DNA from: Nitrosospira sp. 56-18
GTDB lineage: Bacteria; Pseudomonadota; Gammaproteobacteria; Burkholderiales; Nitrosomonadaceae
Direction: 5' to 3'
DNA length: 64,000 nucleotides
Assembly (NCBI GenBank): GCA_001899235.1
Contig: MKVR01000053.1
Coordinates: forward strand, 61,869-125,868
Shown in pieces: positions 9,356-16,204 of the stretch (position 1 is the first letter of the stretch; every line of letters starts with the position of its first letter). Under the pieces are notes generated by a model. It did no database searches and was not told the DNA's origin. It was given only the letters and a program-made list of their open reading frames with translations. The translations under genes were made by a program, and so were the position numbers.

Positions 9356-10333
9356 ATGTCTAGTCTTCTCGTACCGGCGATTCTTTTCTTCGCCCTTGGT
9401 ATGTTTGCGTGTCTCATCAAGTCGGATCTGAAGTTCCCCCCCGACATGCACAAGATGATCGTCATCTATCTGCTGATCGGTATCGGGTTGCACGGCGGCA
9501 GAGCGTTCATCAATTCGCCGATCGGGGATGCCATGCCGGCAGTTCTGGCGGCTTTCGGGTTCGGGATAGGACTGCCGATCATCGCTTATATTATTTTGCG
9601 AGGCGTGGGAAAGATCGATCCGCTCAATTCCGCCGCAATCGCGGCGCACTATGGCTCGGTATCCGCGGGGACTTACATGACGGCGGTTGCAATGCTGAAC
9701 AGCATGAACGTGACCTACGAAGCTTATCCCGTCATCATGCTTGCCATCATGGAGTCCCCCGCGATCATGATCGGCCTCGTCCTGGCCGGTTATTCCCGCA
9801 AGATCATGGGCGGCGCGCAAAAGGGCGAAAAGGGAATGTACAGCCACCTGATAAGGGAAGCCTTCACCAATGGCAGTATCCTGCTGCTGTTTCTGTCCAT
9901 GGGAATCGGCTATGTGGTTTCGGAGCCGAGCTACAAAAAAATCGAACCATTCTTTGAAGGCATATTCATGGGCGCATTGTGCATATTCCTGTGCGACATG
10001 GGCATGGAGGCCGGAAAAAGGATCTCGGAGTTCAAGACAGTGGGTGTCTTCCTGGTGCTCTTCGGCATCGTGATGCCCATCATTGGCGCTACTTTTGGCA
10101 TGCTGGTCGGCCACTACTATCTACAATACTCCGTGGGTGGCGTAACCCTGGTGACCGTGCTTGCGGCAAGCTGTTCCTATATCGCAGTGCCACCAGCCAT
10201 GCGGCTTGCGATACCGGAGGCGAACCCATCCTTTTATCTCACACTATCGCTAGGCGTGACCTTCCCCTTCAACATCGTGATCGGCGTCCCCACCTATTAC
10301 GCCATCGCTCAGCATCTGGCGGGACAAGGTTAA
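9356..10333 (+). CDS. sbtA: SbtA-type sodium-dependent bicarbonate transporter
   Basis: A 325-residue polytopic protein of the SbtA (DUF897) family. Recognisable stretches are SDLKFPPDMHKMIVIYLLIG near the N terminus, IAAHYGSVSAGTYMTAVAML near residue 105 and SYIAVPPAMRLAIPEANP near residue 280. SbtA imports bicarbonate with sodium across the inner membrane. A ribosome-binding site AGAGGAG precedes the ATG by about 9 nt. The gene is followed by a PII-like gene, as in cyanobacterial sbtA-sbtB pairs, which supports the assignment. It is slightly shorter than typical cyanobacterial SbtA. Confidence 0.93.
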   Translation: MSSLLVPAILFFALGMFACLIKSDLKFPPDMHKMIVIYLLIGIGLHGGRAFINSPIGDAMPAVLAAFGFGIGLPIIAYIILRGVGKIDPLNSAAIAAHYGSVSAGTYMTAVAMLNSMNVTYEAYPVIMLAIMESPAIMIGLVLAGYSRKIMGGAQKGEKGMYSHLIREAFTNGSILLLFLSMGIGYVVSEPSYKKIEPFFEGIFMGALCIFLCDMGMEAGKRISEFKTVGVFLVLFGIVMPIIGATFGMLVGHYYLQYSVGGVTLVTVLAASCSYIAVPPAMRLAIPEANPSFYLTLSLGVTFPFNIVIGVPTYYAIAQHLAGQG

Positions 10334-10372
10334 CAAGAACTGAGTTGGTTAATAATGGAATGATATTAACTT

Positions 10373-10415
10373 CCTGAATCTTTCGAGTGGGCTTCTTTCA
10401 TTCGAAAGATTCAGG
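10373..10415 (+). promoter_or_regulatory. Perfect 14-bp hairpin between sbtA and sbtB
   Basis: CCTGAATCTTTCGA at 10373-10386 pairs perfectly with TCGAAAGATTCAGG at 10402-10415 across a 15-nt loop. No run of T follows, so it is not a standard intrinsic terminator. It ends about 35 bp before the sbtB start and could stabilise the sbtA message or lower sbtB expression by processing or partial termination. Confidence 0.6.
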
Positions 10416-10450
10416 TTCCTACCGAATAACTTTAAGAGAAGAGCGAAGCC

Positions 10451-10780
10451 ATGATCATGAGACCGGATACTTTAATTAGAATGAAACGAATCGAAATCGT
10501 CGTGGACGAAGAGGCGCTTGGGGATTTGCTCGGACTGTGCAGGACCGCCGGTGTTCGCGGGTATACATTCATCAAGCATGCAGGGGGGCTAGGGTCGCGC
10601 GGCGAACGACTGCCCGATGACTACGCGCTGGAGGAAAAAAATGCTGTTGTAATCCTGGCGTGTGAAGAGCAGCAGGCCGAGAGGATTGTAACGGCCCTGA
10701 GGCCCCGTCTCAAGGAATGGGGGGGGATGTGCCTCGTTTCCGACTGCGATTGGGTGATCGGTCCCGCTGCTTCGTACTGA
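10451..10780 (+). CDS. sbtB: SbtB-like PII family protein
   Basis: A 109-residue protein with a ferredoxin-like PII fold pattern: MKRIEIVVDEEALGDLLGLC, then GVRGYTFIKHAGGLGSRGER and AVVILACEEQQAERIV. In cyanobacteria SbtB binds adenine nucleotides and inhibits SbtA, and position after sbtA supports the same role here. An AAGAGAAGAG sequence sits before the ATG at 10451; an internal ATG at 10481 gives an alternative start. The C terminus is short and has no Cys pair of the redox-type SbtB tail. The T-loop region (GGLGSRGERLPDD) is compact, as in SbtB rather than GlnB. Confidence 0.82.
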   Translation: MIMRPDTLIRMKRIEIVVDEEALGDLLGLCRTAGVRGYTFIKHAGGLGSRGERLPDDYALEEKNAVVILACEEQQAERIVTALRPRLKEWGGMCLVSDCDWVIGPAASY

Positions 10781-10790
10781 CGGACCTTTC

Positions 10791-10844
10791 TTTCCTCCGG
10801 TCCCCTGGGAATATGGGTTCAATATCCACGGGGTTCGGAGGAAA
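10791..10844 (+). terminator. Long stem-loop downstream of sbtB
   Basis: TTTCCTCCG (10791-10799) pairs with CGGAGGAAA (10836-10844), with inner CCCC/GGGG and ATAT/ATAT helices. It begins 10 bp after the sbtB stop. There is no downstream T tract, so it could be a 3' stabiliser or a Rho-assisted end. Confidence 0.5.
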
Positions 10845-11047
10845 GGTGTCATCAGGTTTGTTGCCAGTAGACGGTATTTTTTGCAACTTCCGGCACAAGG
10901 AAAATTGATCCCGGATGGTATGCGAATATGGTAAAAATCCATGATCCTCTTTGCAGCATTTCGCTGAATTGACCTAAGGATTGGAGATTGGCCAATGATT
11001 TCCACGAAAGCCCCCCCCCAGCTTGCGCCATTTTTTTTAGCTCCTGC

Positions 11048-11097
11048 CAAATACATCACAGATAGAAAATGTTTTCTTCACACCCGATATGTTAATT
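11048..11097 (+). repeat. Direct repeat flanking sbtAB, right copy (array S2)
   Basis: 47 of 50 bases match 8671-8720. On the minus strand it carries TGTGAAG at 11082-11076 and TGTGATG at 11060-11054 (offset +22). The +33 box is degenerate. It lies about 150 bp upstream of the helix-turn-helix gene at 11246. Confidence 0.85.
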
Positions 11098-11245
11098 TTC
11101 TCAGCAACCCGAAAGAGAAGGTCGCATAAGCCGAACCTTGAAATCCGAGTTTTAGCTTCTGGATTTATATCCTTGGGAGCCCGGGCGACAGGACGCACAT
11201 GGAAATGGCAAAGCTAATCGATCAACTTTGGATTGAACAATAAAA

Positions 11246-11737
11246 ATGGCAAGACCTGCAACGGGGCGTGAATTTGTGGAAGCGGCAAAAGAAAGAATCG
11301 CATCGGCCAAGACGGTTGATGCACTACGAGCAGCTCAAGCATTGCTCCTTCCGCTGGAGTTTGGGTTGTCGCTGGAGCAGACGGCAACCATTATCGGATT
11401 GTCCAAGAGCCGGACAGGGAAGCTTCGGACACGATTCCAGAGAATCGAAACCGGCCAGGAGCAGGTCAAGACCAAAAAAGGCCTGCGGAATCATGCAAGA
11501 ATGAGCCTGGATGAGGAGGTACAGTTCCTCGCTCCTTTTATTTCCCAGGCGCAGAACACCGGGGTTCTTCCCATTCCTCAACTGAAGGCCGAGCTGGAGC
11601 GCGCCGTAGGTCGGTCGGTATCGACATCCACTGTTTACCAGTTGCTTCGCCGCCATGGATGGTCAAAGCTGGCGCAACATCCGAGGACGGATGCAACCGT
11701 CATGCAGGCGTGGGAACGGCTGGGCCGAAAGAAATAG
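11246..11737 (+). CDS. Orphan IS630-type helix-turn-helix protein
   Basis: A 163-residue protein with two helix-turn-helix segments: LSLEQTATIIGLSKSRTGKL near residue 47 and VSTSTVYQLLRRHGWSKL near residue 128. This is the N-terminal DNA-binding half of IS630/Tc1-type transposases. It stops at AWERLGRKK, just where the DDE catalytic domain would begin, and no catalytic part is recognisable in the following sequence. It may be a remnant of an insertion sequence or a DNA-binding protein retained on its own. It sits between sbtAB and sulP, next to a repeat copy, so a regulatory role is possible but unproven. Confidence 0.7.
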   Translation: MARPATGREFVEAAKERIASAKTVDALRAAQALLLPLEFGLSLEQTATIIGLSKSRTGKLRTRFQRIETGQEQVKTKKGLRNHARMSLDEEVQFLAPFISQAQNTGVLPIPQLKAELERAVGRSVSTSTVYQLLRRHGWSKLAQHPRTDATVMQAWERLGRKK

Positions 11738-12059
11738 TAGTGATCCTGTCAGCCGCGATCAATTCCAGATATCCGGGTTTTGGGCGAAAACCCCTGGGCA
11801 GGGAGATGCCGGATTCCCATATCATTGCTTCTTGATCGCCCATACTCCCTCTGTATTTCGTAACGCCTTGGCCGAGCTCAGTTCCTCCACCAAGCTAAAA
11901 TAACCAGATCTGTCAAACCCTGTTTCGCGTCCGCATTTCTTCCTGCGCAATCCAGAGATGGGACGGAATTTCGCCCGATCCATCGCTGTCGCCACCTGCC
12001 AGTTTATTTTCTATTCCAAGGTTTAACACCACCGGTTTTAGTGGGGCTTTAGCCTGGGC

Positions 12060-12144
12060 AGGATGGGTGAACAACGCGTAACCCGTCATTTCCTGGTGTT
12101 GGATAGCTATTTTTTGATGGGTTGCGTTTCACTCCACCCATCCT
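12060..12144. repeat. Imperfect inverted-repeat element
   Basis: AGGATGGGTG at 12060-12069 is matched by CACCCATCCT at 12135-12144. Inside, GGGTTGCGTTTCACTCCACCC resembles a short palindromic repeat common in proteobacterial spacers. It is probably a REP-like or small mobile remnant. Confidence 0.45.
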
Positions 12145-12247
12145 ACCGTTGCCACAATTGTTACAGTTGCTACCGATGATTTCCAAATGAAACCCGATCG
12201 GACGCATCGTGCAGGCGAGCGTATCCGGACTTTCAGTCCGTAACCTC

Positions 12248-12280
12248 AACCCAGCAACTTTAGCTGGTGGTTGCTGGGTT
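12248..12280. repeat. Perfect 11-bp inverted repeat (hairpin)
   Basis: AACCCAGCAAC (12248-12258) pairs perfectly with GTTGCTGGGTT (12270-12280) over an 11-nt loop. A smaller GGACT/AGTCC hairpin lies just upstream. No T run follows. Function unknown. Confidence 0.5.
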
Positions 12281-12706
12281 AGTCGTGTGGCTTGCATCTC
12301 ATTGCGGCGGAATCCGTCACCGGCATGGGAAACAGGTGTAAACAGTCCTGGATTCCCCTTTTTCCCCTGCCATCTTTTCCCCCGTCATTTGCTTCCAGAC
12401 AGTCGGAAGCAACAAGGCAAATAGATGCCGACGCCGGATCGATGCGTTCGGCATACCTGTTCCTTAAGGAAAGCAATCCGATAGTCTTCAGCTTATCTCA
12501 AGGAGCTTTTTCATTCCCATTCTCTATCATTCATCAAGCTTTTATCCAGAAAATCAGGAATCCAAATATCTCACATAAAATTCACAAATATAAATAATTA
12601 TATTTCCAGAGACTGGATATAAGATCCTTTTAATATCTATAACACATTGAATAGAAATCTATTTATAAGATAAACTAAATAGAGTCTCGTGAGAGTCAGT
12701 TGCATT

Positions 12707-12767
12707 TGTGAAGTTTGGTAGATATTACTTCACAAAAACTTCACAAGTATTATACATATTCTTCACA
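12707..12767. promoter_or_regulatory. TGTGAAG box cluster upstream of sulP, array S3
   Basis: Three minus-strand TGTGAAG boxes (12767-12761, 12745-12739, 12734-12728) are spaced 22 and 11 bp apart. A fourth, plus-strand box at 12707-12713 forms a perfect palindrome with the nearest: TGTGAAGT, 12 nt, ACTTCACA (12707-12734). The cluster ends about 270 bp upstream of the sulP start. It looks like an operator array for a cooperative regulator; that role is inferred. Confidence 0.6.
12724..12767 (-). repeat. Inverted repeat flanking sulP-usp, left copy
   Basis: The reverse complement of this 44-bp segment matches 14973-15016 at 37 of 44 positions, including a 16-bp identical run AAGAATATGTATAATA. 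The two copies bracket sulP and usp in opposite orientation. Confidence 0.75.
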
Positions 12768-13038
12768 TCAGCGGTGCTATGTTAGCGCCGTCTTTAATGC
12801 CATCCAGATGGTGCAAGGCGTTCCAGGCGAAATTTGGCAAGGAAAGGGCTTCAAGGTGTTAGGGCTGGTCTTGGCCAAGATTTGGTGGAGCCATTCACGG
12901 CACCCGGAGTGAAATGAAGACTTGGGAATTTCTCCTGACATCGAGGCAGGAAGCGAAGGAAGCGGCCAGGGTACAGGTTCATCCTTCACGGCAGATACTC
13001 TTTTTATGGTTAAAAATTTGGAAGGAAGGATAGGTATT

Positions 13039-14388
13039 ATGAGCTCATATACATCAGATAAGCCGCTTCCGCAGGCGAATGATCCCCAGGCCGGCGGAAG
13101 TGCCGAACGCATCGATCCATCCGGATCGGCGGGGTTTCAGGCAAGATTCCTGGCTCGGGACATACAGGCGGGAATTATATGCGGTGCAATGGCCATTCCG
13201 CTATCGACAGGTATCGCCATGATGTCGGAGTATCCCATCAAGGTGGCGCTGGCTACGGTAGTTTTTGCCTGTTTCATCGGCTGGATCAATGCCTTTTTCA
13301 AACCCGGAAATTATATCGGCGTGCCCGGGGTGGCCGCCGGCCTCGCCCCCGCGCTGGCATTGGGGGTGCATAGCTTCGGTATAGAGAACATGGCATTCGT
13401 GATCTTCCTTACCGCCGCGATGCAGGCCGTGGTGTGGAAATATAACTGGCAACGCTATATTTTGCAGGCGGTGCCGGTTTATCTCGTCGAGGGTTTGCTG
13501 GCAGGGGTGGGTTTGAAGATCGCGCTCAAATTCGTGACCTTCACCTATGAGATTCCGGCCGACCAGGAGACGGCCGATGTATTCTGGAACGAGGCCCGCA
13601 TCCAGATTGCGCTTATATCCGTGGCCGGATTCGCGATGTTTGTCTACCTGTTCTCCAAGTTCAAGGATACGAAACCTGCCATTCCTTATTTCCTGCTGAT
13701 AGCAGCGAGCATAGTCGTGGCACAATTCATTCCCGTATCCATGCTGCACGTGGATGATGTGGATCTCAAGCTTGCCCTGCCTATTCCTCATATCGAGGAT
13801 GCCATGACCTGGGTTTACATCGTCGGGTTTGCTGCCATGCTGGCGACGATAGACGTGATCGAGCAGGTGATGAGCAATGCCGCAATCGAGAAGATCGATC
13901 CTCTGAAGCGCAAATGCAACACCAATAATAGCCTCTTCGCGATCTGGATTTCCAATATGGGTGCAAGCTTCTTCGGAGGCATGACCAATCTCGACGGTCT
14001 GGCGAAAAGCACGACCAACAAGCTGGCTGGAGCTTATACCAAGTTCTCCAACCTGATAGTCGGCCTCGTTATCCTGTTCTTTGTGCTCAATACCCATTAT
14101 CTGGAGTATCTGCCGAAATTCTCGCTGGCGGCAATCATGATATTCTCGGGCTGGAAGATGATCATGGGCCTGTGGCATGTCGCTCACTATGGGCAGTATG
14201 CCTTGATACTGGCGACGGTAACCGGTCTGCTGGTATTCAAGATAGGCATTTTCGAAGGCATGCTGGTTGCCCTGGCGGTGCACGGTTTAGTCAATTACCT
14301 GGTTTTCCATCAAGCGGGAAAGCTTCCCAGCAAAGTCATCATCAAGAAATATTTCGAAAAGTTCTCCACCGGCGGTGGGGCTGATTAA
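13039..14388 (+). CDS. SulP family permease without STAS domain (putative bicarbonate transporter)
   Basis: The chosen ATG (13039) has GGAAGGA 8 nt upstream and gives 449 residues; a longer TTG start at 12922 is less likely. The membrane core is SulP: GIICGAMAIPLSTGIAMMSE near residue 45 and GGMTNLDGLAKSTTNKLAGA near residue 315. It ends shortly after the last membrane helix and lacks the C-terminal cytoplasmic STAS domain of classical SulP proteins. SulP members carry sulfate or bicarbonate. Position next to sbtAB and the dab operon, with shared spacer boxes, makes bicarbonate the better guess. The substrate is not shown by sequence alone. Confidence 0.82.
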   Translation: MSSYTSDKPLPQANDPQAGGSAERIDPSGSAGFQARFLARDIQAGIICGAMAIPLSTGIAMMSEYPIKVALATVVFACFIGWINAFFKPGNYIGVPGVAAGLAPALALGVHSFGIENMAFVIFLTAAMQAVVWKYNWQRYILQAVPVYLVEGLLAGVGLKIALKFVTFTYEIPADQETADVFWNEARIQIALISVAGFAMFVYLFSKFKDTKPAIPYFLLIAASIVVAQFIPVSMLHVDDVDLKLALPIPHIEDAMTWVYIVGFAAMLATIDVIEQVMSNAAIEKIDPLKRKCNTNNSLFAIWISNMGASFFGGMTNLDGLAKSTTNKLAGAYTKFSNLIVGLVILFFVLNTHYLEYLPKFSLAAIMIFSGWKMIMGLWHVAHYGQYALILATVTGLLVFKIGIFEGMLVALAVHGLVNYLVFHQAGKLPSKVIIKKYFEKFSTGGGAD

Positions 14389-14482
14389 GCCCGGAAGCAG
14401 ATGGAGTGGGAAGCACAGCGGGAAGTGCCAGGAGCGCTTCCCCTGGTAACCAGTGATAATGAACAGGTGAATAGGAGTCGAT

Positions 14483-14905
14483 ATGTACAAAAAAATCATG
14501 GTGGCAGTAGGGGATGATGCAAGCTCGCCTCTCGCCCTCCAGGAAGCTGCACACATTGCACGCGCTAACGGCGCTGCTCTGTGCATCGTTCATGCAGTAG
14601 CGGAGGATGATGCCGAGGAGGATTCCGAAGACGGAAAACAGGAGGGTCAACGCCTTCTGGATCGCGCGAGAAACGAAGTATCTGCCATTCTCCCCGTCGA
14701 GGCGCGCTTGCTGGAGGCGGAAGCCGAATATGGACTGAATGGCATCGCGGCAGCAGTCGCTGGCGCGATTGTTGAGTGGGGAGCGGATCTCCTCGTGGTA
14801 GGGACAAAAGACCGGCGCGGGCTTGAGCGTCTGGTAATCGGGTCGGTAGCCGGGAGATTGGTGGATACGGTGGAAGTCTCTATTCTGCTGGTGCGTCCCC
14901 ACTGA
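14483..14905 (+). CDS. Universal stress protein, UspA family, paired with SulP
   Basis: A 140-residue UspA-fold protein starting MYKKIMVAVGDDASSPLALQ and ending in a nucleotide-loop region GTKDRRGLERLVIGSVA near residues 110-126. The usual second glycine of the ATP-binding loop (G-x2-G-x9-G-S) is Asp here, so ATP binding may be weakened. AGGAG lies 6 nt before the ATG. It follows sulP by 94 bp, likely in one operon, and may act as a soluble regulator of the STAS-less permease. That role is inferred from position only. Confidence 0.85.
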   Translation: MYKKIMVAVGDDASSPLALQEAAHIARANGAALCIVHAVAEDDAEEDSEDGKQEGQRLLDRARNEVSAILPVEARLLEAEAEYGLNGIAAAVAGAIVEWGADLLVVGTKDRRGLERLVIGSVAGRLVDTVEVSILLVRPH

Positions 14906-14931
14906 TTGGGGTCAAAAAAATTTCCGCCTAA

Positions 14932-15016
14932 TGTGAAGAAAACATAAAGTTCTTATAAAATACTTGTGAATATATAAAGAATATGTATAATAATTGTGAA
15001 GGAAGTGTGAAGTAAT
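14932..15016 (+). promoter_or_regulatory. Phased TGTGAAG box arrays S4 and S5
   Basis: Plus-strand boxes: TGTGAAG at 14932, TGTGAAT at 14965 (+33), TGTGAAG at 14995 and 15006 (11 bp apart), with degenerate boxes TATAAAA at 14954 and TATAAAG at 14973. The first 14 bases (TGTGAAGAAAACAT) equal the reverse complement of the core of both sbtAB-flanking repeats. 14973-15016 is the inverted copy of the element upstream of sulP. The arrays lie 140-230 bp upstream of the GGCT-like gene at 15159. Confidence 0.6.
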
Positions 15017-15158
15017 GATGAAACAACGAAGATAGTTAGAGAGGAGGCATCAGATAACTGTGAGGGTGTGCCCCTATTCTGGTGTCGTTAAAGCAGGTAA
15101 TAGTTGATACCGGGGCGCAATAGAAATATCCCATTAACTTATTTGGTTGACTACTATC

Positions 15159-15743
15159 ATGATAAAGACATCCACTCAAACGTTTTTGTATTTCGCCTAT
15201 GGCGCCAACATGTTCTCCCGCAGAATTCAATCTCCCAACATTGCACCCTCAGCTGTAGCCGTGGATATCGGTTTCGTGCAAGGGCGGCGCTTTACGTTCG
15301 GCAAGGTCAGTCGCGATGGTTCCGGTAAATGCGATGTGGAAATGACTAACAATTCGAGCAACCGCGCGTATGGCGTACTTTATCGTATCAATGCGAAGGA
15401 CAGGGAAAATCTGGATCGGGCAGAAGGGCTGGGTCTCGGATATGGCGAGGCGAACGTCCAGGTTGTGACCGCGAAAGGCACCTATACCGCCATGACCTAT
15501 GTTGGAAGCTACAGGGAGCCGATTCTGCGGCCCTATCAATGGTACAAGGCATTTGTCATCGCCGGCGCCATTGAACATGGATTGCCGGCCGAGTATATCG
15601 AATGGCTGCGGACATTCGAAGCGCAAGCTGACAGCAACGCCAACCGCAGATCTGAAAGGGAAGCTCTGCTTTTCGGAGATCTGCCGCTGGCCAGTTTCAA
15701 TCAGGACGCTGACACCCGGCAACTGGCAGTGAATGAAGCATGA
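15159..15743 (+). CDS. Gamma-glutamylcyclotransferase-like (GGCT/AIG2 fold) protein
   Basis: The frame can start at TTG 15147, but ATG 15159 is preferred and gives 194 residues. The N terminus LYFAYGANMFSRRI holds the YGxN substrate loop of GGCT-like proteins, and LDRAEGLGLGYGE near residue 85 carries the candidate catalytic Glu. The family includes enzymes that cyclise gamma-glutamyl groups to 5-oxoproline; exact substrate unknown. It lies alone between the S4/S5 boxes and a strong terminator. The long acidic C-terminal extension is unassigned. Confidence 0.75.
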   Translation: MIKTSTQTFLYFAYGANMFSRRIQSPNIAPSAVAVDIGFVQGRRFTFGKVSRDGSGKCDVEMTNNSSNRAYGVLYRINAKDRENLDRAEGLGLGYGEANVQVVTAKGTYTAMTYVGSYREPILRPYQWYKAFVIAGAIEHGLPAEYIEWLRTFEAQADSNANRRSEREALLFGDLPLASFNQDADTRQLAVNEA

Positions 15744-15775
15744 CGCATTTATTCAGGCAGGCTCGATATCAATGA

Positions 15776-15807
15776 AAAACGGCGCCCTTGCAGGCGCCGT
15801 TTTCTTT
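15776..15807 (+). terminator. Intrinsic terminator after the GGCT-like gene
   Basis: AAAACGGCGCC (15776-15786) pairs with GGCGCCGTTTT (15793-15803) over a 6-nt loop, followed by CTTTTC. The A-rich 5' flank means it could act in both directions. Confidence 0.85.
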
Positions 15808-15851
15808 TCATGTGGGCCTCTCCCGTTGATTCCGTTCATGATTGAATCCAG

Positions 15852-16100
15852 GGAAGCGCTGAACAAATCCTCGCAGAGCGCGTTGCTGGTAAAATCGGGA
15901 TGATCATAAGGCGCGCGACGCAGGTCGTAGCCGGGACTACGATGCCAAGGAGCGCAACGCCATGGCTCCCCGGAGCGTGGCCCGAGGGGCCCCGCAGAGC
16001 GGGGATCGGGCAGCGGAGGGGATGCTTCGATCGCACCACAGGTTTGTTGGGGCGCAGGTATCCCGCTACGGGGTCGCATCTTCCTTTCGGAATACAGGCG
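15852..16100 (+). repeat. Dispersed repeat element, copy related to 62298-62558
   Basis: It begins with the end motif GGAAGCGCTGAACAAATCCT and continues with a stretch (to about 15930, including TGATCATAAGGCGCGCGACG) found in reverse orientation at 62480-62557. Its far part (CCCGCTACGGGGTCGCATCTTCC) matches 62395-62425 inverted. The middle is unique and GC-rich. No coding capacity is evident. Confidence 0.7.
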
Positions 16101-16108
16101 AACGTCGG

Positions 16109-16178
16109 GTAGTGCGGAAAGTCTTAGTGGATTATGGCTCTGGACTGGAAACGAGCAGCCAACTGCCGGGTCTACGTT
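16109..16178 (-). repeat. Fragment of the MITE-like family (copy D)
   Basis: GCGGAAAGTCTTAGTGGATT, GGCTCTGGACTGG and AGCCAACTGCCGGGTCTACG match the left end of the full copies in inverted orientation with several differences. Only about 70 bp are present, so it is a decayed fragment beside the end of rsgA. Confidence 0.65.
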
Positions 16179-16204
16179 GAACCTGAAGCTGAATCGGCGG
16201 GCGA

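Larger units (their letters stand above)
11738..13038. other. Long non-coding spacer upstream of sulP
   Basis: About 1.3 kb with no supported gene. It holds two inverted-repeat structures (12060-12144 and 12248-12280), an AT-rich stretch (12540-12700) and the TTCACA box cluster (12707-12767) before sulP. Short open frames here have no recognisable protein features. Confidence 0.6.

Noticed and set aside
12248..12280. Riboswitch before sulP
   Set aside because: The hairpin is far (760 bp) from the gene and no known aptamer core could be matched by eye.
12292..12597. A 101-codon frame upstream of sulP
   Set aside because: Low-complexity composition, no ribosome-binding site and no recognisable domain; it spans AT-rich spacer.
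12707..12767. CRP/FNR binding site
   Set aside because: Half-sites resemble TGTGA, but the dyad spacing is 12 nt rather than 6 and the boxes are mostly direct repeats.
8666..15016. CRISPR array
   Set aside because: Repeats are few, kilobases apart and of mixed orientation; no regular spacers and no cas genes.
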